A stretch of 64,000 nt of DNA from Desulforamulus profundi (GTDB taxonomy: Bacteria > Bacillota_B > Desulfotomaculia > Desulfotomaculales > Desulfotomaculaceae): assembly GCF_002607855.1 (NCBI RefSeq), contig NZ_AWQQ01000049.1, positions 35,925 to 99,924 on the forward strand. The letters are read 5' to 3'. This document shows, one piece after another, positions 1-9,989 of this stretch. The notes beneath the pieces are model-generated. The model saw nothing but the letters and a program-made list of their open reading frames with translations. It was not told where the DNA came from and ran no database searches. Position 1 is the stretch's first letter. The number at the start of each line of letters is the position of its first letter. Both the position numbers and the translations under genes were made by a program.

Positions 1-800
1 ACAGCCAAATCCGGCTTTAGCTTTTCCGTCAGCCTGGCGTAGCCCTGGGCAGTGATGCGCATTTTACCCAGGGGATCGGTAAAGTGATTGTCCTGCCCGG
101 CGGAATTCACCACGAGGTCCGGTTGAAAATCCGCCAGGATGGGAGAAATTAGGTGATCCATAACATAGTGGAGACCGGAATCCGTCACCCCGGGCGGCAG
201 CGGTATGTTGATGGTGGACGCATAGGCGCCCGGCCCCCCCAACTCGTAGGTAAAACCGGTACCGGGATAAATGGTACGGCCGTCCTGGTGAAAGGAAATA
301 AAGAGCACATCCGGGTCATGGTAGAAAATGTCCTGTGTCCCGTCACCGTGGTGGACGTCGGTGTCTACGATGGCGATTTTTTTCACCCCGTAGGTCCTTC
401 TCAGGTACTCCACCAGCACCGCTTCATTATTAATATTGCAAAAACCCCGGTTGCCGTGGACCACCCGCATGGCGTGGTGCCCCGGCGGGCGAACCAAAGC
501 AAAACCGTTCTTAATTTGTTTGGCCATAATTTTATCCCCCAGGTGCATGGCCGCCCCGGCTGCAATACGGTGGGCCTCCAGGACCTGGTCACTGACCGCC
601 GGCACGCAAAAATGGACCCGGCAGATATCGTGTTCGGTGGCCAACCGAGGAGAATATTCTTCAATTTCCGGCAGATCCAGAATGCCTTCCTCAAACATCT
701 GGTCCCGGGTGTAGAGCAGCCGCTCTTCACGCTCCGGGTGTGTGGCGGAAATGGCCCAGTCAAAGGCGGGAAAGAAAATAATGCCGGTCTTTTTCATCAT
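1..800 (-). CDS. AcuC-like histone deacetylase family protein, partial (3' end off window)
   Basis: Zn-dependent deacetylase of the class II HDAC/AcuC/acetylpolyamine amidohydrolase superfamily. Reading the complement from 800 gives an open frame to the window edge (about 266 residues) with the family landmarks in order: RPPGHHA, the metal-binding DTDVHHGDGTQ, a YPGTGF segment and SAGQDNHFTDP. The active-site His pair and the Asp/His metal ligands are therefore present. The start ATG at 800 overlaps the TGA of the upstream hydantoinase gene by four bases, so the two are translationally coupled. In Bacillus AcuC deacetylates acetyl-CoA synthetase; here the partner and substrate cannot be told, and an AcuA acetyltransferase is encoded 27 kb away. 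The C-terminus lies outside the window. Confidence 0.85.
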   Translation of the reverse strand, partial: MMKKTGIIFFPAFDWAISATHPEREERLLYTRDQMFEEGILDLPEIEEYSPRLATEHDICRVHFCVPAVSDQVLEAHRIAAGAAMHLGDKIMAKQIKNGFALVRPPGHHAMRVVHGNRGFCNINNEAVLVEYLRRTYGVKKIAIVDTDVHHGDGTQDIFYHDPDVLFISFHQDGRTIYPGTGFTYELGGPGAYASTINIPLPPGVTDSGLHYVMDHLISPILADFQPDLVVNSAGQDNHFTDPLGKMRITAQGYARLTEKLKPDLA

Positions 801-2479
801 TTCATCAACCTCCCCCCGGAACCGATGTGCCCTAAAATCCCCCTGGGTGTTTGCACCGAGATATGGTACAGTCTGCCGGTGGTTTGCCAGTCGCGAACAA
901 CATTAAAGACATCCCGGTTGGTGATTTCGATCTCCTGGACATATTCCAGCAGGTTCATTTTTTCCGCCCGCTTGATCAACCAGGATTTGGCCAACTCCAC
1001 CGCTCCGATTTCATCCAGCTTGCCGGCCAGTTTCCCCTGGTGTCCCTCTTCTTCTACAATAAAAATCTGACGTTCGGTATCCGCCAGCAGGTTCACCTGC
1101 AGCGTAGGTCTGGCCACCGCCGCTCCGATGGCGTTGGCCACCGGCGCATAGGGAGGCAATATGGGCGTGCACCCCAAGCGGGCGGCGATTTGAGGCACGA
1201 AACCGGCAGCGCCGCCCCCCACCCCCACGACGTTTTGGGGGCGCAGCTTTTTCTTCTGCATCACTTCCCAAACCCGGTAAGCCGGCTCCTGCTCCCATTC
1301 CACAAACATCTGCTCGATTTCCGTTACCACCGTGTTAATCACCAGGCCGACAATGGTGTGAGCCACTTCCATGGGCCCCATGCCCACCGGGGCCCCCAGC
1401 CGGACCATGGCCTCACGGGCCCGGTCTTCATCGCCTATTTGTGTCATGCCCATAACCCGTAAAGCATCGGTAGGTGTAGGCAGCGGACCACCCAGGCAGT
1501 AGGCATGGCCCACCCGCTCCGAATAAATAATCAATTCCTTGCCTACCCGTTCCACCACACTGTCGCCGCCTACCGGCACCGAGTGAACGGACAGCGCCCG
1601 CACCTGGGTAAACCGGTCGCCGATTTTAGCACCCCGGGAAGCCAGCAGCGGCTGCCCGGAGAGAATTAAGGCCAGGTCGGTGGTGGTGCCGCCGATGTCC
1701 ACCACCAGGGAGGTTTCCCCCGAGGGCGTCAGTGCCTGTACCCCCAGGGTACTGGCAGCAGGTCCGGAAAAAATGGTTTCCACCGGTACTTGTTCCGAGG
1801 CCGTCAGGGGCAGGGTGCCGCCGTCCGCCTTCAGGATGAACACACCGGCGCTGATGTCCCTGCGGGCCATGGCATCCCGCACAGCGTTGGCAAAATAATG
1901 GTACTTGTCGCTGGTGGCACAGGTCAGCACGGTATTGGCAATGCGGCGGGGAAAATTCAGTTTTCCGCCGGCCCGGTGCCCCATCTCCACCCGCCATTCG
2001 GGATGATGTTGCGTAATATATTGAGCCACCTGAAGTTCATGGGCATTGTTTCGGGTGGAAAATTTCCCTACCACGGCAACCCTTCGATATCCCTTGTCCT
2101 CCAGCCACTGAAGCGCTTTTGCCAGTTCAGATTCTTCCAGGGGAATGATTTCCCGGCCACGGTAATCAATGGCGCCGGTTAAGAAGAACACGTCGTCCTG
2201 TTTACGGAACTCCATGAATGTACGGCCGGGCCCGGGCAGCAAAAGCACACCCACCGGGTCGTATTTCTTCTCGGCGATCAGATTGGTAACAATGGTGGTA
2301 CTAAAGACAACACGTTCAATCTTGTCACCGGGTATCCCCTTTAATAAGTTGTCCAGCGCATCCCCCAGTGACAGCAATAAATCTTCCTGGGTTTCCACCT
2401 TTGCGGTAGCACGAACAGCGTCGCCATCCAGCAGGACAGCATCCGTGCAGGTACCGCCAACATCAATGCCGATATACAT
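797..2479 (-). CDS. Hydantoinase/oxoprolinase family protein (HyuA-like)
   Basis: A 560-residue ATP-dependent amidohydrolase-type protein of the hydantoinase A/oxoprolinase family. It begins MYIGIDVGGTCTDAVLLDG, the actin-fold phosphate-1 loop of this family, and carries the second ATP-binding signature VVDIGGTTTDLAL near residue 280 and GVGGGAAGF near 440. I chose the ATG at 2479 because GGAGG lies seven bases upstream; the frame stays open 27 codons further but those codons lack family similarity. It overlaps the AcuC-like gene by four bases. No HyuB subunit is next to it, so the usual two-subunit enzyme cannot be claimed; the substrate (hydantoin, 5-oxoproline, acetone or other) is unknown. 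A decayed D-hydantoinase lies at 61.3-62.0 kb but far away. Confidence 0.8.
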   Translation of the reverse strand: MYIGIDVGGTCTDAVLLDGDAVRATAKVETQEDLLLSLGDALDNLLKGIPGDKIERVVFSTTIVTNLIAEKKYDPVGVLLLPGPGRTFMEFRKQDDVFFLTGAIDYRGREIIPLEESELAKALQWLEDKGYRRVAVVGKFSTRNNAHELQVAQYITQHHPEWRVEMGHRAGGKLNFPRRIANTVLTCATSDKYHYFANAVRDAMARRDISAGVFILKADGGTLPLTASEQVPVETIFSGPAASTLGVQALTPSGETSLVVDIGGTTTDLALILSGQPLLASRGAKIGDRFTQVRALSVHSVPVGGDSVVERVGKELIIYSERVGHAYCLGGPLPTPTDALRVMGMTQIGDEDRAREAMVRLGAPVGMGPMEVAHTIVGLVINTVVTEIEQMFVEWEQEPAYRVWEVMQKKKLRPQNVVGVGGGAAGFVPQIAARLGCTPILPPYAPVANAIGAAVARPTLQVNLLADTERQIFIVEEEGHQGKLAGKLDEIGAVELAKSWLIKRAEKMNLLEYVQEIEITNRDVFNVVRDWQTTGRLYHISVQTPRGILGHIGSGGRLMK

Positions 2480-2617
2480 GACGGGCCTCCTTACTTTTTC
2501 AGGTAATCGAACCGACATCCCCTGCAGAGTAACAGTTATTCGCCTCCAAGTGGATATCATATCCCAAGTTTATCATAATCTCATTTGTAATTGCATTATG
2601 AAAAAGTAAACAATAAA

Positions 2618-5226
2618 TTATTTCTTTTTTCGTAGTTTCCTTTGCAGCTTATCCAGGTAATTGAGACTCTGGAGCGGCGTCATGTCGGAAATATCCAGGG
2701 CTAATATTTCCTCCCTCAACCGGTTATGGTCCGTCGAAAACAGGCTAAGCTGTTCACTCATTGCAGCAGCCACCTGGTTCTTCCCCGCCACAACCTCCCG
2801 GGCTGCCCGCTGGTGAAATTCCAGTTTTTTGACCAGCTCCCCGGCCCTGTCGATAATGTCTCCGGGCAGGCCGGCCAGCCTGGCACAGTGTACGCCGTAG
2901 CTTTTACTGGCCTTGGCCCGTACCACCTTCCGTAAAAAAGCCACATCGTCCCCCTGCTCCTTGACGGCAGTGGCATAATTCTTCAGCCCGGGCAGCAGTC
3001 CCTCGAGTTCGGCCAGTTCATGATAATGGGTTGAAAAAAGGGTCCGGCATCCTACAGTATTATGTAAATACTCAATGACAGACTGGGCAATGGCCATCCC
3101 TTCCAGGTTTGAAGTGCCCCTGCCCAGTTCATCGATAATAACCAGGCTTTTAGGAGTGGTATGGTCAATAATTTGCTTGGTTTCAAACATTTCTACCATA
3201 AAGGTACTTTGTCCCGAGGTAAGGTCGTCCGAGCCCCCACCCTGGCAAAGATCCTGTCAACAATCCCGATGCTGGCCCAGGAAGCCGGCACGAAGCTCCC
3301 CACCTGGGCCATCAGCACAATTAAGGCCACCTGTCTCTGGTAAGTACTTTTCCCACCCATATTGGGTCCGGTTATTAAACACAGCCGCTCGTTCTCTGTG
3401 TCCAGGTAGGTGTCATTGGGCACAAACCCTCCCGGTCCCAGGGTCATTTCCACCACGGGGTGCCGTCCCTCCGTGATTTCAATTCTGCCGTTATCGAATA
3501 CCTCGGGCCGTACATACCCATGGCGGGCTGCCACTTCGGCCAGGGACACCAGCGCATCGATTTGGGCCAACAGAGCGGCGGTTTTTTGGATTCTGTGCAC
3601 CTCGGCAGCAACCTTATTTCGTATTTCCACAAATAAATTGTATTCCAGTTCTACCAGCCTGTCTTCGGCTCCTAAAATCATACTCTCATATTCTTTAAGC
3701 TCCGGGGTAATAAACCGCTCGGCATTGGCCAGCGTTTGACGGCGCTGGTAATAATCCGGCACTGCATTGAGGTTGGCCCGGGTCACCTCCAGGTAGTATC
3801 CAAAAACTTTATTAAAACCTACCTTTAAGGTTTTGATACCGGTCTTTTCCTTTTCCCTGGCCTCCAAACCGGCCAGCCAGGTCTTGCCGTCCCTGGCGGC
3901 GGCACGCAGTTGATCAACCTCAGGATGAAAACCGTCTTTGATCAACCCCCCGTCCCTGAGAGAAACAGGCGGGTTTTCCGCCAGAGCGGAAAACAGCAGC
4001 TCTTTCAGGTCAGTCAGAGTATCAAACTGCGAGTAAATATTTCGTAATAACGGGCTCCGGCAGTCCTGCAGTGCTTGGTGAATCAGGGGAAGCTTGTCCA
4101 GTGAACCCATCAGGGCCGTCATGTCCCGACCGTTGGCGCTGCCGTAGGCCACCCGTGCCGTTAACCGCTCCAGATCATAAATTTGCTTAAGGGCGCCTGC
4201 CAGTTCCTCTCGCAGCAGGAGGGAGTTCAGCAATTCCTCCACCGCGTCCAACCGTTCCTCAATTTTGACCAGGTCGATCAGGGGCTGTTCCAGCCAGTTT
4301 TTCAACATCCGCCCACCCATGGCGGTCCGGGTTCTATCCAGGACCCAAAGGAGAGTCCCCTTTTTCTCCCCATCCCTTAACGATTTAGAAATTTCCAGGT
4401 TCCGCCTGGCAATGCCGTCCAAAACCATGTAGGCTTTGGGAGAGTAAGATGTAATATCATTAATATGTTTTAGCTCACGCTTTTGGGTGTCCGTCAAATA
4501 ACGGAGCAAACTGCCGGCTGCCAGGTACACCGCTTGCTTGTCCAAATACGCTTTTATCTTGCCTTCTCCGAAATGGTCTGTGAGAATTCGTGTGTAGTCA
4601 GGAAAATCAAAATTATTGCCAAGAGATGTAAAGGTGGTGGCGGGAAGGCTGTTGAGCACCCTGGTCGCCTTTTCATCATTATACATGCCGTAGTCTAAAA
4701 GCACTTCTCTGGGTGACAACCGTACGATCTCATCCAGCAAACTGTCCAGAGCCCAGGGGCCTTCCATCTCCGTCACCTGGAATAATCCCGTTGACAAATC
4801 GGTTACCGCCATGCCGTAGGTACTTGTATTCACTTGACAGATGGCCAACAGGTAGTTATTATCCTTTTCATTTAACATACTCCCGTCGATGACCGTACCG
4901 GGAGTAACCACCCGCACCACTTCACGTCTGACAATTCCCTTGGCGGCCCTGGGGTCCTCTACCTGTTCGCAAATGGCCACCTTATATCCTTTATCAATTA
5001 ATTTACTGATATAATTGTCCGCCGCGTGAAAGGGCACGCCGCACATAGGGACACGTTCCGGTTCCCCGGCATCCCGTCCGGTCAGGGTTATTTCCAACTC
5101 TTTGGATGCCAGTTTGGCATCTTCAAAGAACATTTCATAAAAGTCTCCCAAACGAAAAAATAAAATGGCATCGGGAACCTGTTTCTTTATATCTAAATAC
5201 TGCTGCATCATTGGAGTTAAGGCCAC
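2618..5226 (-). CDS. mutS: DNA mismatch repair protein MutS (frame broken near 3235)
   Basis: Mismatch-recognition ATPase of methyl-independent mismatch repair. The N-terminal reading starts with LTPMMQQYLDIK and the mismatch-binding FFRLGDFYEMFFEDA (Phe-x-Glu wedge). The Walker A GPNMGGKST lies in the first frame, and DELGRGTS plus the ATPase C-terminal part in the second. The frame changes at about 3232-3237: the family sequence GASDDLTSGQSTFMVEM is restored by adding one C in GGGGGCTCGG. With that base the protein is about 869 residues, the normal MutS length. The start is probably the GTG at 5226, which has AGGGAG six bases upstream; an in-frame ATG at 5250 lacks a ribosome site. In relatives mutL follows mutS; here it does not, the next gene downstream being hyuA. 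Confidence 0.93.
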
Positions 5227-5295
5227 AAATATCTCCCTCCCGTTCCCCAATTATACCATAGACAAGCCCTCTACAGGTGGCATTGTGCTAAAAGG

Positions 5296-5325
5296 AAAAC
5301 CCCCTGGAAGGTCCCAAGGGGCTTT
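5296..5325 (-). terminator. Rho-independent terminator after the ylbF-type gene
   Basis: On the minus strand CCCCTTGG pairs with CCAGGGG around a short loop, followed by TTTTCCTTTT. It sits between the YlbF-family gene and mutS. Confidence 0.6.
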
Positions 5326-5383
5326 GCTCTTAACAATTCATTTTTACAGGTGAATGTCGTAGAACTACGACTGTTCCTTAGCC

Positions 5384-5761
5384 TCAGGAGTGAGGACCGC
5401 AAGCGGAGCAACTATGGGCTTTTGGGGGGTTCCCCTCAATTCCTTCACTAATGCGTTCATTTACTTGATTGAGGAATTTTTGGAACTGCTCCTGAATTTC
5501 TGCAAATTCCCTGATCAGGGGATTTGACATCATCTTGTCTTCCATGGCGTACACTTCGTTCAACTGTTCATCGGTCAGTTCCTGGCCCTGCATCCGCATA
5601 ATCTGATGAGACTGCTGCAGATGCTGAAATTTTTCAATTAAAGCGATGGCATCAACATCTGACATCATAGCAGCTTCTTTTTCACGCATGGTTTTGTATT
5701 TCTCAGACTCGGCGATAAATTTTCCCAACTCCAAAGCCTTGTCTAAAACCATATCACTCAT
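5384..5761 (-). CDS. YlbF/YmcA (RicF/RicA) family protein
   Basis: A 125-residue, mostly helical protein of the YlbF/YmcA (DUF964) family. In Bacillus these proteins form the RicA-RicF-RicT complex that affects RNase Y function, biofilm and competence, and which carries Fe-S clusters. Here a C-terminal tail with CSAC at about residues 118-121 is visible, consistent with a cluster-binding end. The start ATG at 5761 is preceded by GGGGGAGGTG with six bases spacing; a GTG three codons earlier lies inside that site and was rejected. It lies 33 bases downstream of miaB, the same order as ymcB-ymcA in Bacillus, and upstream of mutS. rny, its likely functional partner, is at 41.8 kb. Confidence 0.82.
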   Translation of the reverse strand: MSDMVLDKALELGKFIAESEKYKTMREKEAAMMSDVDAIALIEKFQHLQQSHQIMRMQGQELTDEQLNEVYAMEDKMMSNPLIREFAEIQEQFQKFLNQVNERISEGIEGNPPKAHSCSACGPHS

Positions 5762-5794
5762 AATTTTCACCTCCCCCAGTCATGTTCAGAGAAT

Positions 5795-7174
5795 TTATTG
5801 ATTGGCACCCTCAAGCACCATTTCTCCCTCCAATAAGTTGGGCCTGCCCTTGGTGATTCTGACTTGAACCAGTCTCCCGGTCAGTTCAGTGGGGCCCGGA
5901 AAAACCACCAGTTTGTTGGTGCGGGTACGCCCGGCCAACAGATCGGGGTTGGTTTTAGTTTTCCCTTCCACCATCACTTCAAAGACTTTGCCTTCTTCCT
6001 GCCGGTTGTTTTCATAGGAGATTTTGTTCTGTAATTCGATTAACCGCTGGATTCTCTCACTTTTTACTTCCTCCGGCACCTGCTCCATTTTGGCAGCTGG
6101 TGTGCCGGTCCGAATGTTGTAGACAAAGGTGAAGGCGCTGTCGTAACGGACCCGCCTGACCAAATCAAGGGTGTCCACAAAGTCCTCTTCGGTTTCACCG
6201 GGAAAACCAACCATTAAGTCCGCCGTGATACCGGCGTTGGGCACCGCACTTTTGATTTTTTGGATGAGTTCCAGGTAATGTTCCCGGGTATAGCCCCTGT
6301 TCATCAACTTCAGAATGCGGTTGCTGCCCGCCTGGGCAGGTAGGTGAAAATGCTCGCAGACCTTTTCCGCCGAGGCGATCACATCAATCAAGCGCTGGTC
6401 AAAATCCCGGGGGTGGGAAGTCATAAAACGGATGCGCTGCAACCCGTCGATTTTGTCCAGGTCAACGAGAAGATCCGCAAACCGGTAATCAATATCCAGT
6501 TCTTTGCCGTAAGAATTCACGTTCTGCCCCAGCAGAGTGACTTCTTTATAACCTTCCTGAACCAATCCTTGAATTTCTTTAATGATATCCTCGGGTTTCC
6601 GACTGCGCTCCCGTCCCCGCACATAGGGAACGATGCAATAGGTGCAGAAATTGTTGCAGCCATACATGATGGTGACCCAGGCCTTAAGCTTGTCTTTGCG
6701 GCGCACCGGGATATTCTCGGTGATCCCTTTCTCGGTGGCCCAAACCTCCAGCACCGCCTCGTGATTTTCCTGCACTTGATGGATCATGCGCGGCAGTTCG
6801 TGCACATTATGGGTGCCGAAGATCAAATCCACAAAGGGAAAGCTGTGACGTATTTTCTTTGCCACATCCTCCTGCTGGGGCATACACCCGCACACCCCTA
6901 AAATCAAGTCCGGCTTCGCCACCTTTAATTTTCTTAAACGCCCCAGCAAACCGAAAACCTTGCTCTCGGCCGTTTCCCGGACACAGCAGGTATTTAAGAT
7001 GATAATATCCGCCTCTGCCTGGGATTCCGTAGGACTGTAACCCAGATCCTCCAGCATTCCGGACAGAGATTCCGCATCCCGTTCATTCATCTGGCAGCCG
7101 AAAGATTGGATCATATATCGCTTTTGACCCTCTACCTTTTTGTTTGGGGATGTGTATTCAATTCTTTCTGCCAT
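5795..7174 (-). CDS. miaB: tRNA-2-methylthio-N6-dimethylallyladenosine synthase MiaB
   Basis: Radical-SAM methylthiotransferase that converts i6A37 to ms2i6A37 in tRNA. The 459-residue frame is intact. The N-terminal UPF0004 domain has Cys at about 27 (FGCQMNERD), 61 (NTCCVRE) and 96 (GVCGCMPQ). The radical-SAM motif CNNFCTYC at about 172-179 is followed by [12 protein letters not shown], and a C-terminal TRAM domain ends the protein. YlbF-family gene and mutS lie downstream in the same direction, as in Bacillus. GGAGG is 11 bases before the ATG. MiaB is told from its paralogue RimO by the i6A-type sequence [11 protein letters not shown]; RimO is encoded separately at 50.7-52.1 kb. Confidence 0.96.
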   Translation of the reverse strand: MAERIEYTSPNKKVEGQKRYMIQSFGCQMNERDAESLSGMLEDLGYSPTESQAEADIIILNTCCVRETAESKVFGLLGRLRKLKVAKPDLILGVCGCMPQQEDVAKKIRHSFPFVDLIFGTHNVHELPRMIHQVQENHEAVLEVWATEKGITENIPVRRKDKLKAWVTIMYGCNNFCTYCIVPYVRGRERSRKPEDIIKEIQGLVQEGYKEVTLLGQNVNSYGKELDIDYRFADLLVDLDKIDGLQRIRFMTSHPRDFDQRLIDVIASAEKVCEHFHLPAQAGSNRILKLMNRGYTREHYLELIQKIKSAVPNAGITADLMVGFPGETEEDFVDTLDLVRRVRYDSAFTFVYNIRTGTPAAKMEQVPEEVKSERIQRLIELQNKISYENNRQEEGKVFEVMVEGKTKTNPDLLAGRTRTNKLVVFPGPTELTGRLVQVRITKGRPNLLEGEMVLEGANQ

Positions 7175-7308
7175 CTATGTTTATGCCTCCGACAAGCAGT
7201 TGGGATAAATTTCATTGAGCACTAACATTTTCCCATATTTATAGTGGGAATGCAAATCATTCGTTATATTTTTAGGAAAATGTAATGGAAAAATACTTTA
7301 TAAAAAGT

Positions 7309-7346
7309 AAAAGGACCCAAACAATAACGATTGCTTGGGTCCTTTA
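7309..7346. terminator. Bidirectional-type terminator hairpin
   Basis: AAAGGACCCAA and TTGGGTCCTTT flank a short loop, with T-rich sequence after the minus-strand arm. It separates the 43-residue ORF from miaB. Confidence 0.8.
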
Positions 7347-7357
7347 GTTTTATCAAG

Positions 7358-7489
7358 TTATAACAAGTGTTTGCCGTTTCTTAAAAGCACTTCCATGACA
7401 GCCGAGGTATCTAAGGTAACGTTGGGAACTACCCAGAGCGCCAGTAACACAATGGCCATTGATAAAACTGTTATTAAAATTTTTCTCAT
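7358..7489 (-). CDS. Small single-pass membrane peptide, unknown
   Basis: A 43-codon open frame starting MRKILITVLSMAIVLLALW with one hydrophobic helix (residues 4-21) preceded by basic residues, and a short polar tail ending GKHLL. It is followed at once by a strong terminator hairpin, which supports it being a transcribed unit. The ribosome site is weak (AAGGAA about 13 bases before the ATG). No family is recognised; it could be a small membrane protein or a secreted peptide with an uncleaved signal. Confidence 0.5.
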   Translation of the reverse strand: MRKILITVLSMAIVLLALWVVPNVTLDTSAVMEVLLRNGKHLL

Positions 7490-7725
7490 TTTAGAAATTC
7501 ATTCCTTTCTTGGTGCCTCCGATATTCCACAATTATATAGCCTAAATATTAAAAAACGAAGAAACAATTCTTAAAAATTTATGGATTTACATAAAGGACG
7601 CTTTATAAAGGTTTTTGTAACATAAAATTTTAATTAATGCAATGGACAGGCCAAAAAAATTAGACCACTTCTTTTTTATTATAAGCCGCCAGCAGCATGA
7701 ATTACGTTTCGAACAGGAACCACAC

Positions 7726-7752
7726 AAAAAGGCACCACTTGAAGTGATGCCC
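7726..7752 (-). terminator. Terminator after the glycan cluster
   Basis: Minus strand GGCATCACTT pairs with AAGTGGTGCC, followed by TTTTT; it ends the gene run 9785-7765. Confidence 0.8.
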
Positions 7753-7764
7753 TTGCTGCTATTA

Positions 7765-8073
7765 TTATCGTTTTTTTCCTTTCATGGTGCCCATAAGGTT
7801 GGTTTGGTAGGCCTGTTGAATGGCTCCCCAGGAGCGCCCCCGGGGCCTGACGCCCGCTAAATGAAAAACAATCTCCGGCTGAGAACGCCGGATTTCATGA
7901 TGAAGGGTTGTGTAATCCAGGATATCGGCAGTACTATACGTTATGTCGGCATTGTCCGGAGTTTGCGATCCCCTGCTTCTGGTCACCGCCAGGATCGCAA
8001 CCTTTTCGCCGGTCAAGCGACGGATCAGGTGGGAGCCGATGAAGCCGCCGGCCCCGTTACCAGCACTCGTTTC
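7765..8073 (-). pseudogene. NAD-dependent epimerase/dehydratase, N-terminal fragment
   Basis: The first ~100 residues of an extended short-chain dehydrogenase. The Rossmann start RVLVTG continues, after one missing G near 8050, as GGFIGSHLIRRLTGEKV, then FHLAGVRPRG and NLMGTM. It stops after GTMKGKKR, where a normal member would go on for more than 200 residues through the YxxxK active site. No continuation is found in other frames before the terminator at 7752, so the gene is truncated rather than merely frameshifted. It directly follows the CDP-glucose dehydratase-like gene, so it probably once supplied a later step of the same nucleotide-sugar pathway. No convincing start codon was found. 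Confidence 0.7.
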
Positions 8074-8077
8074 TTCT

Positions 8078-9067
8078 TTACCCCAAGGTCCTCACTCCCT
8101 CGAAGTACTGACGGTACCAGGCCAGGGTTTTCGCCAATCCCTGCTCCAACTCCCACCGGGGAACCCACTGCAAAATCTTCCTGGCTTTGCTGCTGTCACT
8201 GTATTGATGCTCGATTTCACCGCCCGGGATACTCTTTCCCTTCACCTGGGGCTGTAGATCTTTCCCGGACACATTGATGACAGCCTGAACCATCTCCAGC
8301 ACGGTAAGGGGGCGGTGCGGGGCAAAGTTAAAGGCCTGACCCATCACTTCCGGGCGGTGGAGGTTTTCGGCCAGGGTGAGATAGGCGTCCACCGCATCTT
8401 CCACATAAAGATATTCCCGCAGGGGAGAGCCGTCGCTGCGAATCACGGGGGCCCGGTTTTCCAGTACCGCTTTCATGCTGCTGGGGACAATCCGGTTAAA
8501 GTTCAAGTCGCCGCCGCCGTACACATTGGCCAGCCTGGAGATGGCCACCGGCAGGCTGTAGATATGATAATAACTCTGGGCGATTAAATCGGTACAGGAT
8601 TTTGATACATCATAGGGATGTTTGCCCCTGAGCGGGTGGTCCTCCGCATAGGGCAGCTGTTCGGCCTCACCGTAGGCCTTATCACTGGAGGCCACCACCA
8701 CCCTTTCCACCGTAGGGGAAAGACGGCAGGCCTCCAGGACGGTCCAGGTGCCTTTAATGTTTGATTCAAAGGCGGAAAGGGGCGAACGATTGGCAATGGT
8801 TACGATGGTTTGGGCGGCCAGGTGAAAAACCGTATCCACTTCGTATTCCGCCAGCACCCGGTTGACAAAATGAAGGTCGGTAATATCCCCGTAGGCAACC
8901 TGAATACGGTTGATGACACCCTCTTGAAAAAGATTGCTGTACCCCACGTGATCCCGGATGATACCAACCACCCTGGCTCCTTCCTTAACCAACCGGCTGG
9001 TTAACCAACTGCCGATGATGCCGGTACAGCCGGTCACTAAAACATATTTATCCCGCCACTGACTCAT
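8078..9067 (-). CDS. NAD-dependent sugar-nucleotide epimerase/dehydratase, CDP-glucose 4,6-dehydratase-like
   Basis: A 329-residue extended SDR. The N-terminal dinucleotide loop is VLVTGCTGIIGSWL, FHLAAQTIV follows near residue 85, and the active site reads SSDKAYG then YDVSK near 150, with YGGGDLNFNRIVP beyond. These last strings are typical of the RfbG/CDP-glucose 4,6-dehydratase group, which makes the 4-keto-6-deoxy precursor of dideoxy sugars. It lies in a minus-strand run with a GT2 transferase before and a truncated second SDR after, pointing to a surface glycan or spore polysaccharide role. Its ATG overlaps the end of the transferase by 20 bases and has only GGAG directly next to it, an unusual translation start. 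Confidence 0.75.
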   Translation of the reverse strand: MSQWRDKYVLVTGCTGIIGSWLTSRLVKEGARVVGIIRDHVGYSNLFQEGVINRIQVAYGDITDLHFVNRVLAEYEVDTVFHLAAQTIVTIANRSPLSAFESNIKGTWTVLEACRLSPTVERVVVASSDKAYGEAEQLPYAEDHPLRGKHPYDVSKSCTDLIAQSYYHIYSLPVAISRLANVYGGGDLNFNRIVPSSMKAVLENRAPVIRSDGSPLREYLYVEDAVDAYLTLAENLHRPEVMGQAFNFAPHRPLTVLEMVQAVINVSGKDLQPQVKGKSIPGGEIEHQYSDSSKARKILQWVPRWELEQGLAKTLAWYRQYFEGVRTLG

Positions 9068-9785
9068 CTCCTACCGCAACATTTAAATAATTGGCCTTCA
9101 GCATAACCTCCGCGTCCAAAAACCAGTCCTTGGAGCTAAGATTTAACTCCTCATAACACTGCCGGCTCATAATTTTGGGCGACCCGTTAATATCGCCAAC
9201 ATTTACCTTAAATGTATATACAAATAATTTGTTAAATATGTGGGTTACTATTTTTCTCGTCAGGCCGTCTTCCCGGCGGCACCGCTTCACCTTGCAAAGC
9301 TGGTATTCCCCCGCTACCATTTCCTTAAATACCCTGGTGACATCCGCAGGGTCAATTTGACCGTCGCCGCCCATAAAGCCGAGGAAATCCCCGCCGGCCC
9401 AGCGGAGCCCGTTGATGATCCCCCAGCCGTAGCCCTGATTTTGCGGCACTTTGACCACTTTGCAGGATGGATTGCTTCGAGCCAGTTTGGCCAGGATCAA
9501 GCCGGTATTGTCCGTTGATCCGTTGTCCACCAAAACCAGTTCATAATCGATTTGTTCCCTTTTCAGTTCATGTCGGAGTTCTCTTACGACCTTTTCTGCG
9601 TTTGCTTCTTCGTTATACATCGGTATGACCAGCGACAGTTTTGGACCTACCGGGTTACCCATTGGCTGGTCCCGTTGGCGGGAAATCAGCTCTGGCTGGC
9701 GGTACTGTTGTTTAAACTTTTTGCCGGCCTGGTGCACTTGATAAACACCCTGTTGATAGGCCTCACCGCTAGCCGCCTTTATCAT
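9048..9785 (-). CDS. Glycosyltransferase family 2, possibly truncated at C-terminus
   Basis: A GT-A fold glycosyltransferase resembling dolichol-phosphate mannosyltransferase-type GT2 enzymes. After a ~45-residue variable start, LSLVIPMYNEE begins the nucleotide-binding core; LVDNGSTDNT and FMGGDGQIDP (metal-binding DxD-like) follow. WFLDAEVMLKA marks the usual end of the core. Family members then continue some 40-60 residues, but here the frame ends at VAVGDESVAG, overlapping the next gene's start. Either a deletion fused it to the dehydratase gene or the tail is simply short. The start at 9785 has only a weak ribosome site; an internal ATG at 9662 has none. Confidence 0.72.
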   Translation of the reverse strand: MIKAASGEAYQQGVYQVHQAGKKFKQQYRQPELISRQRDQPMGNPVGPKLSLVIPMYNEEANAEKVVRELRHELKREQIDYELVLVDNGSTDNTGLILAKLARSNPSCKVVKVPQNQGYGWGIINGLRWAGGDFLGFMGGDGQIDPADVTRVFKEMVAGEYQLCKVKRCRREDGLTRKIVTHIFNKLFVYTFKVNVGDINGSPKIMSRQCYEELNLSSKDWFLDAEVMLKANYLNVAVGDESVAG

Positions 9786-9989
9786 TACCTGGCTTCCCCT
9801 ACTCTTTTACAGGCGGATAAAATCAGCCTGTAAAAAATGCTTTCTGTAAATTTGGCGGGCCTTCGGCAAGTCTCTTCCTGGAAAGACAAATTACTCTTGT
9901 TTTACGATTTTTTCCGGTTTACTAAGAAGGATTTTCTCACCTGTGGTCGAATAATCTACCTAACATGTAAAAATTGGAAGGTGACTTTC

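Noticed and set aside
153..1070. Long plus-strand open frames opposite the AcuC-like and HyuA genes
   Set aside because: They are antisense shadows in GC-rich coding DNA; the minus-strand frames carry all family motifs.
5384..5761. A ComK/competence operon beside the YlbF-type gene
   Set aside because: The neighbours are miaB and mutS only; the family resemblance alone does not show a competence role here.
9837..9989. N-terminal extension of MinC
   Set aside because: The 51 extra codons have no MinC similarity, and the ATG at 9990 has an excellent ribosome site.
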